Notes: generated by a model from the sequence alone, not told the origin. DNA of 64,000 nt from Hyaloscypha bicolor E (GCF_002865645.1 NW_020194610.1:248001-312000); one strand, 5' to 3'; positions 1 through 10,187 are shown, counted from the first letter of the stretch. Numbers and translations: made by a program.

Positions 1-514
1 GCCCTAGGTGCGAACATTAATATTTGCGCACGAGGTTGGGCCGAGACTACTCACAAGACCACCAATAGCTCTACCGACGAACATTGCTGCAGTGCTACCG
101 AATGAAACTGTCTGCATGAGTGATCCAAGGCAAAACACAACTCCAGTAATCATCAACGTAATTCTTCTCCCCAACTTGTCGCCCAGAGGAGCTGCGATAA
201 GGGAGCCGAAGAAGCATCCTGCTTGGAGCAGCGACACAATGTTTGCCGCGAATGCATCTGACCTTTCGGCCGAGGCGCCTTTGAGTCCGAAATCCCTTGA
301 ATAGCGTTAAATTTGATTTCTGATAGTGGGTGACAGTAAGGTGCAAATACCTGATGAATGGTTTGAGGGTGATAGCAGTTCCGATGAAAGCCAAATCATA
401 TCCAAACATGAACGCTCCCATAGACGACACAATAGCGAGGATGTAGACGTGCCAGTTATAGATCTCCTTAGGTGCAGCGACCGTCAGATCGGACGACTTG
501 AACGCAGGTTTCAT
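1..514 (-). CDS. MFS sugar transporter, N-terminal part (gene runs off the window)
   Basis: Partial gene for a sugar/quinate-type transporter of the major facilitator superfamily, a plasma-membrane proton symporter family. I read three exons: 351-514, 55-295 and 1-3, with introns at 296-350 (55 bp) and 4-54 (51 bp, GTGAGT...CACCTAG). Joined, the frame stays open and gives the family hallmarks in order: FGYDLAFIGT in the first membrane segment, SLLQAGCFFGSLIAAPLGDK then LGRR (the GR[KR] loop after segment 2), and FVGRAIGGLG in segment 4. The start ATG at 512-514 leaves a normal short cytosolic N-terminus. Without splicing, both frames end in stops exactly inside the introns, which supports the model. 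It diverges from the PrpF gene. The substrate cannot be told from this part. Confidence 0.85.
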
Positions 515-1260
515 GATGACAAGGGTTTTCGGGTAAACGTCCTAAGAGTTTGCGAAGAGGATTTGGACTTGTCGGAATCCAGGCATAAGACTTTGGCGAT
601 GAGGGTGGCTTTCCTTGTCAAGGCTTGTTCTTCTTGGTCCCAAGAGGCCAAGAGGTCGCTGGTATATATATGTTCAAGTTCTCATGACAAGTTGGAGGAT
701 CTCCACAAATCTGGGGAGGATGGCCTGGAGTTTGGAGCATAAAGATGGGGTTTGCGGGGTCTCCGTGACCGATGTTTGGTCCCATTCGAGTGGCGTTCAT
801 CCGAAGTGGTTAGTCTTGAAAATGACAATGATCCACGGCAAGAGATTTGCCGCGGGTGCCATCGAGCCCATTCATGAAAACCTTAGTAGGTGGATAGATT
901 CCGGACCCTAACTAGCTCCAAGGTACAATGCTAATTGCGGCTCGACTTTGGTTTGCCAGAGGGCCTGCTCAATCTGCTCGCTTGGTGGTTCCCGCGGGAT
1001 CTTTACAGCCGGTATGGATTGACATCCAGTGGCAGCTCTCCACAAGTTCTGCACGATATCAACTCAAAGAGTACTTGCCATGGCAATAGCTTGACCAGGA
1101 TCGATACGATGTCCTTCTCATGCCCCGGAAATAAGGATGAGAGCAAATCTCAAGTCCTAGATGATCGTTTAAGACTAAAGGTATGGTCCTATAAACACTC
1201 TAGGGCGCAAAGTCCGTTGTTCCAAGACGCCCGTAAGTGTCGTGACAATCTATCTCGTCG
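515..1260. other. Divergent intergenic region between transporter and PrpF genes
   Basis: No convincing gene is seen here. Base composition resembles the flanking genes, with no RIP mark. Both neighbours are transcribed away from it, so it should hold both promoters. A TATA-like run lies at 661-670. Confidence 0.5.
995..1011. promoter_or_regulatory. Possible zinc-cluster factor site, CGG-N11-CCG
   Basis: Inverted CGG triplets 11 bases apart, the spacing known for Gal4-type Zn2Cys6 regulators. It overlaps the palindrome CCCGCGGG at 991-998. It lies in the divergent promoter region, about 480 bp from the transporter start and 250-350 bp from the PrpF start. One such site can easily arise by chance. 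Confidence 0.2.
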
Positions 1261-2655
1261 ATGTTCAGACGTACTTACATAAACCTTTCATCCTTCGCGA
1301 GGGACTCCGTCTCTCACCAAAAGAGCATACCAAACCTCTCCTACAATTTCCTCCCTCCTCACATGATGAATGAAACTAGGTTTCCTACCCGCCATGTGCT
1401 GCCATCAGTCATGATGCGGTCAGGAACCTCCAAGGGGCTATTTGTGCACCGCAAACACCTTCCTCAAGACCAAACGGAGTGGGGCCCTGTACTACTCAGT
1501 GTCATGGGCTCACAACGAGGTGATCAAAAGCAACTCGATGGCGTTGGTGGTGGGACTTCGACGACATCTAAAGTAGCGATTGTATCCAAGTCTACAAGAC
1601 AGGACGCCGATGTTGACTACACCTTTGTTCAGGTCGCCGTCGGAAAGGGTCAGGCAGATTTTTCTGGAAACTGTGGCAACATGGCCTGTGGTGTAGGACC
1701 ATTTGCTTTGGATGAAGGGTTGGTGCATGCACTCCCTGGCCAGACCTCGGTACGTGTTCTCCAGGAGCAAGTTGGAGGAGAAACTTTACTAACAGCAGCC
1801 AAGCTTGACGTGAGAGTCTTCAACACAAACACCCAGAGACTCCTAGTAGAAACTGTAGAAGTAGGTCCAGATGGGAGGTTCAATGAGTTTGGTCATTTTC
1901 GGATAGGAGGTGTGAAGAGTGAAGGTTCAGAGATCGAAGTCGCTTTTGTAGAACCAGCCGGGAGCATGACTGGCAAACTTCTCCCAACCGGCAACGCGCA
2001 AGACACGATCACCGTCTCTTCACTACCAGCCCTCGGACAGTTCAATGTTCAGGCCAGCTTGGTCGATGCTGCGAACCCATTCGTCTTCCTGGACTCAAGT
2101 TCTCTGCCCCCAGTATATCATCTCTTGGGGCCCGAAGCACCCGAAACCTTGGAAGTCATCGAGGCCATCCGTCAGGAAGCAGCCGTACTGTATGGCCTGG
2201 CAAAGGATGCAGCTGCGGCATCACTTGTCCGAGGAACACCAAAGATTGCAGTTTTGTCGCCGTCTGTAGGTTCGCCTGCAGATTTACGGACAATACAAGT
2301 CCAGTCTTTCAGCATGGGGAAGCCGCACCCTAGCTTACAACTGACTGGTGGTGTCTGCTTGGGGGCCGCTGTTTGCACGGAAGGGACTATTGCAAATCAA
2401 CTCGCAGCTGAGACTGACATGGTAACACCGCCGGGGACGCCGCCTAGAGAGCTAAAGGTCTACGACACTGAGGGGAGTGCAGGTGTGAGTAAGTGCAGAG
2501 TAAACATTAAACACCGCAGCGGCGAAATGGGGGTTCTTGTTCAAACGAGGAAGGATGACGCAGGTGGAACAGAGATAGAGAAGGTCTCGGTGTCAAGAAC
2601 TGCCCGGCGCCTGTTTGAGGGGAATGCATACTACAACACAGAAGCTTTTGCGTAG
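1261..2655 (+). CDS. PrpF-family isomerase (methylaconitate / methylitaconate isomerase-like)
   Basis: Intact uninterrupted frame of 464 codons. PrpF-family proteins shift a double bond in small tricarboxylic or dicarboxylic acids such as 2-methylaconitate or methylitaconate, and have two diaminopimelate-epimerase-like halves. Visible hallmarks are MRSGTSKG near residue 52, the DGVGGGTSTTSKVAIVS stretch (residues about 94-110), FSGNCGNMACGVGPFAL (about 133-149, holding the Cys of the active-site region), GTPKIAVLSPS, and the C-terminal SRTARRLFEGNAYYN. The start is uncertain. ATG 1261 adds a 34-residue Arg/Ser-rich, acid-poor leader that could be a mitochondrial presequence, while ATG 1363 or 1366 (MMNETRF) would give a cytosolic protein of about 430 residues, closer to the family core. 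It diverges from the sugar transporter. The exact substrate is unknown. Confidence 0.88.
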   Translation: MFRRTYINLSSFARDSVSHQKSIPNLSYNFLPPHMMNETRFPTRHVLPSVMMRSGTSKGLFVHRKHLPQDQTEWGPVLLSVMGSQRGDQKQLDGVGGGTSTTSKVAIVSKSTRQDADVDYTFVQVAVGKGQADFSGNCGNMACGVGPFALDEGLVHALPGQTSVRVLQEQVGGETLLTAAKLDVRVFNTNTQRLLVETVEVGPDGRFNEFGHFRIGGVKSEGSEIEVAFVEPAGSMTGKLLPTGNAQDTITVSSLPALGQFNVQASLVDAANPFVFLDSSSLPPVYHLLGPEAPETLEVIEAIRQEAAVLYGLAKDAAAASLVRGTPKIAVLSPSVGSPADLRTIQVQSFSMGKPHPSLQLTGGVCLGAAVCTEGTIANQLAAETDMVTPPGTPPRELKVYDTEGSAGVSKCRVNIKHRSGEMGVLVQTRKDDAGGTEIEKVSVSRTARRLFEGNAYYNTEAFA

Positions 2656-2708
2656 ACAGATAGAATGTAGAATAACTATAATGTCATAAAAACATAGACA
2701 CAGGGTCA

Positions 2709-3300
2709 CGCATGTCCAGTGTGTCAAATGAGATGAGTAGAGTAGAGTAGAGTAGTGGGTCCTACTCATACTCTACTCAGCCAAAATATGTCCTACTTAT
2801 ACTCTACTCAATACTCATTGAGTATATACTTAAGTGACTTAAGTAGTGAGTCACGTGCAAGCACATATCCTTATAAGGGAGTCCCCCGACTTATTTATTA
2901 GCTTTAAATTTACTTTAAAAGGTTATATTATATCTAAGAGTAAGTAGAAGTCAAAATAAGCCCCATATATTTCTTTTCTCTTTGATTTATTATTTAGAAG
3001 TCACATGTATAAAATAACACGTGATTACTATATAAATTTTTACTAGTATAATAAGTAGTAAAAAAGATAATAAAGGTAGAGAAAGATAATAAAGAAAAGA
3101 ATTAAATAGTATTTATAACATAAAAAGAGATATTTAATAAAATAAACCACGTGATGAGTAGTTAAACTACTTAAGTAGTCTACTCTACTCTACTTAAGCT
3201 TAGTCATAGAGGGGCTACCTATACTCTACTCAATACTCAATGAGTATATACTTAAGTAACTTAAGTAGTTTGAGTATTCCTTTGACACACTGCGCATGTC
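2709..3300. mobile_element. Non-autonomous hAT-like element (MITE) with 8-bp target duplication
   Basis: The element spans 2717-3292 (576 bp). Its ends are perfect 12-bp inverted repeats, CAGTGTGTCAAA (2717-2728) and TTTGACACACTG (3281-3292). It is flanked by the direct duplication CGCATGTC at 2709-2716 and 3293-3300. An 8-bp duplication and CAG...CTG ends fit the hAT superfamily. Sub-terminal GAGTA/TACTC motifs are dense, including a (GAGTA)n run near 2736-2755, and a block of about 49 bp occurs in direct orientation at 2799-2847 and 3221-3269. The interior is AT-rich and has no coding capacity, so any mobility would need a transposase from elsewhere. It sits 54-62 bp beyond the PrpF stop and may supply its 3' UTR or terminator. 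Confidence 0.85.
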
Positions 3301-3445
3301 AGCGAGCGGTATTCTTCGTCTGGTTCTTAGCAGTCAACGCTTCACGGAGCAAATGAAGGATTTAATGACATCGGTATAGACACGAAGAAAAACTTCAAGG
3401 TGCCAGACACTTTTATTGCATGTCGCTCCCATGACACAGATCATC

Positions 3446-3625
3446 TCATGAATTATCTGCCATGATGACATCCGCCGCCTTCTCACTGATCATGTACACA
3501 GAGCTGACAGGAAAGAACCCCGGCGTCTGTGGAAATACCGAAGCGTCGACAATACGCAGACCCTCGACGCTGCGCAACCGAAAGTGCGAGCCGACGACCG
3601 CAGCTGGGTCAGACGAGGAGTTCGT
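3446..3625 (-). pseudogene. GMC oxidoreductase, C-terminal stump
   Basis: About 59 codons ending in TGA at 3446-3448, with an in-frame TAA at 3626-3628 upstream. The peptide matches the end of glucose-methanol-choline FAD oxidoreductases: DPAAVVGSHFRLRSVEGLR, then IVDASVFPQTPGFFPVSS, then VYMISEKAADVI. In intact enzymes the His of the active site lies just before this segment and the FAD-binding GxGxxG lies some 500 residues earlier. Both are absent here, and the sequence upstream turns AT-rich with many stops. It is a truncated remnant that probably cannot be expressed. The hAT-like element ends 146 bp away. Confidence 0.75.
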
Positions 3626-3699
3626 TTATACTCAGATAAACTGCTGCAAAAATAATGGTCTTAGTTCTCGAAGTATACTATGAAATAATTAAAAACATT

Positions 3700-4460
3700 A
3701 CACTCATATATTAGTAATTAATAACTTTTATGATCCTGTCAATATCTTGATATAGCCTCGTGGCATTAGTATTAATATCCTGTGATATTCGGGAGACATT
3801 GGAGACCAGAGTGGGACGGCACTAATCTTAATAAGATATCAGACTGCTTGGCCCTTTAGTATATCCTTAGGAATAGAACTATCATGCAGTGGAAATGGGG
3901 TTCTATTATTACCTACGTCGAATACTTGGTAGAGCGAATAGTAAGCGCTTTCCTCGGCGGGTTTCTTTGCAGTAAATAGCTCTGGTGGTTTCAAGCGACC
4001 AGTGCTAGTCTAAGGGGATTATAAGATCTCTCGAGAATACCTATTCTAATTATAATTCTTAATATAACTCCACAAGTACTTATTATTTAAGATTCTCTTC
4101 GCTAGAATATCCTGGACATAAAGAGGCTCGTTGCCATCACTTGCATTATTATCCTCGCCTAATATGAAAGACTTCTAACAAGCGAAGTGAAGGAATCTAC
4201 ATCTTTGAGCGCCTCATTGTCATGGCTAGGAGAGATACCCTGTCGTGGCGAGGCCCTATTCCTAGTAACTGCGGGGATATCTGAGATGTCGCAATAACGT
4301 TAGTGAGAGCATCGACCACCTGCTACAGTGTGGCTAGGTAAGAATTCCCGTCAGCCTCGAGTTTCCTGCGCAGTCTCTTAGCGGCCATCGCTGTCAAGGT
4401 CATTGGTGCGAAGAATCGCCTTTGGCTATAGCTGTAGTTTTACACAAGCGGCCAAGCTGC
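3700..4460 (-). pseudogene. RIP-damaged coding remnant, unrecognised
   Basis: The minus strand holds protein-like stretches broken by TAG/TAA codons of the RIP type and by frame changes. Examples are AAKRLRRKLEADGNSYLATL near 4390-4330, DGNEPLYVQDILAKRILNN near 4140-4080, and LKPPELFTAKKPAEE then YYSLYQVFDVGNN near 4000-3920. A later piece near 3740 (PRGYIKILTGS) faintly recalls the segment before the GMC C-terminus, so part of it may belong to the neighbouring GMC stump. Frame usage looks coding but I do not recognise the family. It may be one decayed gene or two. Confidence 0.35.
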
Positions 4461-4639
4461 GAATTCTCTGGCTTCTGATTATGCCACAGTAAGTGCGAAT
4501 GCGTCTCTGCATGAAACAACGCTCGTACTGTACCATAGCGCACAGTATTGGATGGACAAGTAAAGGGAAAGGTCGGGGCAAATAAAAGCAACTAACCACC
4601 GTACTCTTATCCTGTCGCCAGCACTTCAAACACTATCAC

Positions 4640-5100
4640 ACTTACCTACAAACATGTTGCACGGGGGCATGCTGTATCCCAATGCATTATTATGCATGTC
4701 AATTATCTCTCATGTATCTGGTTCCCCAGATTGTTATGAAATAACATTCATGGGTGTTAAGAGGCAACGTAACTTCATCATCAAAGTATCTACGATAGGG
4801 CCAGGAGCTTCATAGTAGAATTGAATTTTAAATTGACTTGATTTCTTTCTTCCAACCAACCATCTCTCAACTACACCATCTTCCAATTTCTAGATAGCAC
4901 TGCTAGAGTACTCTGGGAAGGGAGATGGCTTGTCTTGTGGGTTCCTCGTTCCATCAACAAAAAGACCATAATCTCACCCAACCATTTGAGCTCTCCGGTA
5001 GTGGTGTAATGGAACACCATGCACAGAATCGTGAATCGTATTCCCGCAACTAAGAGAAGATCAGGCAACTGAAGCTTGGGAGAGTGGCACCTTCGAGGAC
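4640..5100. other. Stretch without a supported gene
   Basis: Moderately AT-rich sequence between two pseudogenes. A minus-strand frame can be opened here (4871-5158), but it overlaps the conserved kinase C-terminus in another frame and shows no family features. Nothing else is seen. Confidence 0.4.
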
Positions 5101-6606
5101 TTAGCCCATCTTGGTATGTGTGCGCTCCTCCGATAATAAACCATCCATGTGAAACCAAGGATAATTTAACATCTCTTTAGCGCTTAAGCGCTTTCGTGGA
5201 TAGTATACAAATATTTTAGACAGGAGATCGTAGAGCAAGGCTGCTTCGTCCTTGGAAATCTGTGTCATCGCCTGGAGGAGTTCTTTCGTCTTATTATTAT
5301 AACTATACAGATAGATATTATTAACTTTCGTCGCTGTAGACTTTCAGATAGTATCCGAGAAGCATAGAGGGTATGGTTTATTTTCGTCCACATTCCATGC
5401 TTGATGTTCTGGTCGAACCCTGCTAGTCTTGGCGTAGCATTATCGGGTTAGTCCTATATCTTGTGAACTAGATCCTCAATCGAGCGCTTGCTTCCCACTT
5501 CCCAAGCGATTCGCCTTTGGTAGGCTCTTTTATCGGTTATCTATCAGAATCAAATAATATATTACCCCATGAGGCAGGTGTATTACCGAGAGTCTGGACA
5601 ATAATTATTATCAAATCTGCTAAGGAAGTCACTTCGTATCCAGAAAAAGGGGCTTCCCCGATCTGATTCGAAAGATAGAGTAGCCGAGGGCCCGAATATC
5701 GCTTCCAGGACTAGCTTGTAAGCCTACCGCCACCTCCGGTGCCAAAAATTCAACTGGGGTACCTAGTATATTTTCTGGAGGTAATAAAGCCGGGAAGGAC
5801 TGGTTAAAGTCGGCTAGTCTGATATCTTTATTGACTAAATTCTTTTGAGAAGAGAGAAAATCGAGCGCCTTTACGATATTACGAGGGGCACCTGGACCTA
5901 TCATCTCTCCAAACTCGGTTTTGAGCGATTTAATCTCAGGTTTACCAAACAGGCGGTAAATATCGCTCTCGGTATAACGATCGATACCCGGTAGACCGAG
6001 GAGGATATTAGCCGTTATAACGTCTATATATATTAGTAATAATGACGATGGCTGGATATCCGTTCGGTACATAACTGACTCACCTCCGTGGCACAGACCT
6101 TGCGCATACAGATCAGGTAGGGCCCTTGTAGCTTAGTAGCTAGTTCTACGAGATAGCCATGGTCTGATCCTAGATAAAAGGCCATCCGATAGTCGAGACA
6201 TGGGTGGGCCTAAGATGGGGATAACGAGGTATAGATGGCGACCGTTTAGCCCATCAAGGGTAAAATTCCGATGTTTGACGAGAAAGAGGGATACAGTATC
6301 ACTTGTATACTGTGAGGCAGTATAGCGGCTCAACTCGCGTTTCGCAAGAATACACTTCGAGGTACCAGCGGCAATAATTTTCAGTGCTACCCAACTATGC
6401 TCTCTGTTGTCCCGAGTTAGCCAGACAGTAGAGAAGCCGCCAGCGCTGAGCTTGTGCACAACCCGATAGCGTCCGTCGTAGACGTCGCCCAGATGAACGG
6501 GATGGAAGCCCCCTACTTCGTATCTCTCAAGGTCTTCGGTGTCGCCGAGGCTGGCGAGAATGAAGCAAGGCTCAGCTTCATAATTTTCGTGTTGAGGCGA
6601 CGACAT
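5101..6606 (-). pseudogene. SRPK-type Ser/Thr protein kinase, decayed
   Basis: Recognisable from the N-lobe to the C-terminus, but broken. N-lobe (start ATG 6604-6606): HPVHLGDVYDGRYRVVHKL, a degraded glycine loop LSAGGFSTVWL, VALKII with the ATP-site lysine, then LVIPILGPPMSRLS. A 60-bp intron (6024-6083, GTGAGT...TAG) joins CHG to DVITANILL, restoring the catalytic loop HGDxxxxNIL typical of SRPK kinases. Next come DIRLADFNQSF (DFG-equivalent DFN), GTPVEFLAPEV (activation-segment end) and SDIRALGYSIFRIRSGKPLF. Breaks: TAA at 6133-6135 (CAA to TAA, a RIP-type change), a frameshift near 5630, and further stops at about 5400-5550. The tail reappears in frame as DEAALLYDLLSKIFVYYP near 5230, then KRLSAKEMLNYPWF, ending at TAA 5101-5103. 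SRPKs phosphorylate SR-type splicing factors; fungal genomes carry many divergent copies. No intact product is expected. Confidence 0.8.
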
Positions 6607-7684
6607 CGGTAAATGCGAAGCGAACTCTGGGTATGTGTTAGTGAGGGTTGAGGACTTGAAGCGGGTATGAGAGGTACGTGAGAGGGAGAGAGTGATTCAA
6701 ATGATTTGATTGTGGTGTTTGCGGAAAGATTCCACCCCTTGATGGTGGTGTCGGTTGAGGTTTCATACTCAACGCCTGCCTATCGCTTATTGTTGGGGGG
6801 ATGTGAGCCATTATTTGGCGCCCGGTCGACAGCCCTTAGTGCACATTGGCGACTACTGTGTCTATTTATGTTTTCCCCTGGAGTACACAAAGTTTCTGCC
6901 AGTGTCTCGCGATCCTGGGCTCCGTGCAGGAAAATATGCGATATAAACAGTTGATTTTTGGACCAAAATTTAAACGAAGGGAAGCTTAGAAGCTGGACAA
7001 GGAATAATACAGCGTTTCAAAAGGATTGCCGGACGCTAGTTCTTCCGAAGATGAAGCTAGCTCCACGCTAAACGACGAGGATACTTCAAAATGCCAGACC
7101 CACACGATCAAGCGAAGGCGTAACCGAACCTAACCTATCATTTTACTGAGAATAATTCTTCCGGGCAGCCCAGTCCGTTCTGGGCAGTGGGACCTAAGAA
7201 CGGACAAAGCTTGGCAAATCTTGGCCGCCAAGGTGAACATTAGCTGCTTCTGGAAAGAGGTTGATTTGGGATAAGATAGCTATGGAATTTTGCCTGGTAA
7301 ATCTTGTAGGTAGAAAGAGTAACTTAGGATTCTTGGCAATGACTAGCATCTGGTCACGGTCTCGTTCATCTCCCGGGAACTAGGCAGAGAAAGAACAGGG
7401 GGAAGTCATTGTAATACTCAAAGGGGCCGGTTCACTTCGAGCAAGATGCAATCATAATTGAGTGTATTGACCCCAGGTATATTCAACAATTGTAGAGCCC
7501 TTTCCATACCAAATCACCTTCGAAATCAGAAATCTTCCTTATCTTCATATCCACCAACACTTTCTCGTCGTGCCATGTAAGCTCAACTACATAACGAGTC
7601 ACAAGCCGCCAAGGGTTAGGTTTAAGTAATCACTTTTAGCAAATATAAATATCAGTGACTTTGCTTGAGAAGAATTGAGAGGTT
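6607..7684. other. Intergenic stretch with a small coding-like fragment
   Basis: No intact gene. On the plus strand, 7031-7130 reads as a Ser/Glu-rich then basic peptide (DASSSEDEASSTLNDEDTSK, ending KRRRNRT and a stop). The same frame upstream is interrupted by TAG and TAA at about 6987 and 7008, so it looks like the tail of a decayed gene of unknown family. A hairpin lies further downstream. The rest shows nothing I can support. Confidence 0.3.
7173..7205. repeat. Short perfect inverted repeat (hairpin)
   Basis: GTCCGTTCT at 7173-7181 pairs with AGAACGGAC at 7197-7205 across a 15-nt loop. It is isolated in an intergenic stretch and has no T-run, so it is not an obvious terminator. Its role is unknown. 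Confidence 0.5.
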
Positions 7685-7871
7685 TTATCTGCGCACATAC
7701 TGGTCTTCTTCTGCGTCCGAGCGCGTCTCAGTAACAGCAGCCTTGGTTTCCGGCTCGCGTGATTCAAATGTTGGCTTCTGCTAGAGCAGTTGATTGAAGA
7801 GGTGCTGCTGCTATCTTCCAGACCATTTCGAAGCCCGCGAGGAGGGTGAGGAGTGCAGCTGGGGCTTTCAT
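7685..7871 (-). pseudogene. Possible small secreted peptide gene with broken frame
   Basis: From ATG 7869-7871 the minus strand encodes MKAPAALLTLLAGFEM, a signal-peptide-like start (Lys, then hydrophobic core), continuing to AAAPLQSTALAEANI and a TGA. One frame away, overlapping this end, a strongly charged tail reads TFESREPETKAAVTETRSD, then AEEDQYVRR and TAA at 7685-7687. The two halves look like one secreted peptide of about 60 residues, split by a one-base shift near 7770. Alternatively, a weak 45-bp intron (GTCTGG...CTAG) would join ATG codon 16 to QKPTFES. The dibasic RR end would fit Kex2-type processing. Both readings are inference, and no family is recognised. Confidence 0.35.
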
Positions 7872-7907
7872 GTTGACTTGCGTGGATGTGCAGCTGGAAA
7901 TCAGACG

Positions 7908-8123
7908 TTAGTCCTTAATCCTTGTGGGAAGACCTTCGTGGTTGTATACATATTGGATATCTAGGACGCCTTCGTCTCTTGCTATTACTTTAATGTTGGC
8001 CGGGCGCCTCCGTTGTTGCAGTATGGTTTGGCGAATGAATCGTAGAACACGAAGTGACTGACGCTTATAAGCATTCGGGAGTCCAACGGATCTCCCCCTC
8101 CCCTCCCAAGTCTTCCACACCAT
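7908..8123 (-). CDS. Short open frame, hypothetical (71 codons)
   Basis: An uninterrupted frame rich in Arg and Lys, ending VLDIQYVYNHEGLPTRIKD. It lies just upstream of and co-oriented with the possible secreted-peptide gene, 36 bp away. No motif, signal peptide or membrane segment is seen. It could be chance, since a frame of this length is common in sequence of this composition. Confidence 0.15.
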   Translation of the reverse strand: MVWKTWEGRGRSVGLPNAYKRQSLRVLRFIRQTILQQRRRPANIKVIARDEGVLDIQYVYNHEGLPTRIKD

Positions 8124-10187
8124 TTTCCCAGGACTAATACTCCCACCTTGTCAAGTTAGATTAAATAATCGCTCTGCAGTTGGATAATCTAGCCGACAGC
8201 AAATCAGAGAGAGAACCATCCATTGCATTTCCTACATAGGTGCGAGTTTCTTGCATTTCGGGCTAGGTTGAAAACACAGCCCAGCTGTCCAACCGTGCGC
8301 ACTTCCAGTGAGCTTCAGGTGGCTTGGAAAGGATTCAAAGGAAATAACGCTCTACTACATGCGTTTCGGGCCCCTGCACACAATGAAATCGGCATATACT
8401 GTAGTGGTCCCCCGAAAAAGTTATAGCTTGAGGGTAACCGTGTGTCGATGTTACGGATGCTACTTTATTCTCGGCTAGGCTGGCACAGATCAATTAATCA
8501 CGTTTTGTAGCAAATTCAGAGAGCGTGAAAGGCATAAAGAGAGCTAGGCCAAGAATATATCTTTTTAAGGGGGGCGGGGGGTACTGTATTTAGACAGCTA
8601 AGAACGCTGATAGCTCATAACTTGCCACTTACAATGCTTCCCAATATAGATAATCCCCAACTACTCATGTGTTCTCTATGGCTCCTACGATTTGTACTTC
8701 TCATTCTAGAAATAATGTTAAGGATCGGAATATGAGAAATATAGATTGGAAGGGCGAGTGCGGGGTAGGTAGTAGCAGACCTGTACTCAAAAGTGAGAGA
8801 CTCGTGGTCGTGAATGGCCAACTGTGAACGTGACCTGTTTTGTAATTACGCACGCGGAGGATCACTTTGGTAATTATTGGTTGTTGAGGGATGTTTCGTG
8901 CAACTTTCCGCTTCCTCGACTCATTGTTACCCTGTCTTTTCTGCACACGCCGCACTCCAACATGGCGTTGGAGAGTGTTATGCGGAAACACTCCCTGACT
9001 TCTTGCTTGCCCCAACTCCCACCTATGTGGCACAGCAAAGCAGTGTAACCAACAATGAAACCACAGACTTAGCCATAATTTCTTTAATGCCTCAGGAGGC
9101 ATGTGCTTACTAGACGAGCAGAGAGCTATTTATATGGGTATTTCGTGGAATCCATTAGTAATTAGAAGCTGTCATGGCAAAGTCTCTGATGAGTTCGCCT
9201 AAAGTGAGTATGAAATCGATACTCCCTAGTCTTATGGTCTAATTATAGTAACTAAGCCTACAGAAGTTCACGAGTCACCAGGGCTGCCTCTAGCCTCTAG
9301 TATTCAAGCCTTCCTCCCTCCCTGGAGAGTTATTTGACACTTGCTTTTGCAATTGATCTTCCTACCTATCTAATCACTTTTCTCTTTGAAATTATATCTT
9401 ATACACTATATATTAATAAAGAGAATGCTATAGAAGTTAATGTCAGACAACGAGTGAATTCTGTCGTATTCTACGAAGGTTTTCTAATGTAGCTTGGAAA
9501 GAAAATCACAAACGTATATGGCCCACAGGTTTATAAATTATGGGAATGCCGTTATTTTGAATCGGTATTTATAGTTAATATCGTTGCGAAAGTTTAGTAT
9601 TAATCCCATCAGCTCCACTCCAACTCGATCTAAGTCGTCCATCCATAGACATTTGATATTTCTGTGCATCATGGTTCAGCCCAAAATCACATCCCTTACA
9701 AGCCCAAGCCCATGGGTCTGTGCGCACAGGGCATTTTCTAGGTATCTTCAGGCTTCGCGAAAACGCTTTCAGGCCTTAAAACCTAGAAGTCACGACTTTC
9801 ACATCAAAAGTTCACGACCTCTATTAATTATAATAATCTATAATTGTGGGAAAGGGTATGGAAATAGCTAAATTACACTTCGCAAAATTGAAACTTCAAG
9901 TTTAAAAGAATTTTTATTTTTATTTGTATGCAAAATGCCCTGTAGCGTACAGACCTATGAGCTTGGGCTCGTTACACGACACCACAAAACATCTGAGAGG
10001 CTCTTACAAATCTCTTAGGCAGCCTTGAATGAGTATTTATCCATTGGTTAAATTCAGCATACCCTGTCATGGTCGCTAACGCTCCAATCAAGCACGGATT
10101 ACAGATCCTTCCTATGTAAGCACTGTCCGACGTCACTGCAAACCTCCGACTCCCCACAATCCGAGAATTAATTATCATCCACCCACC
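8124..10187. other. Gene-poor intergenic region upstream of the 7-TM gene
   Basis: Two kilobases in which I find no supported gene. Several frames of 60-130 codons are open on both strands near 8220-8430, 8700-9110 and 9584-9871, but they overlap each other in opposite strands and show no family features. A G-rich run lies at about 8570-8581. AT content rises toward 9360-9950. Confidence 0.4.

Noticed and set aside
326..742. Plus-strand frame of 138 codons
   Set aside because: It lies largely opposite the transporter exon and intron, whose splice sites and motifs are convincing.
2735..2760. (GAGTA)n run taken as a simple microsatellite
   Set aside because: It lies inside an element with perfect 12-bp inverted ends and an 8-bp duplication, so it is a sub-terminal repeat of that element.
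8701..9102. 133-codon minus-strand frame as a gene
   Set aside because: No family features; an equally long frame lies on the opposite strand, and composition shows no coding bias.
9584..9871. Plus-strand frame with MVQPKITSLTSPSPWV as a glutathione-transferase N-terminus
   Set aside because: The resemblance covers only about 15 residues and no thioredoxin-fold continuation follows.
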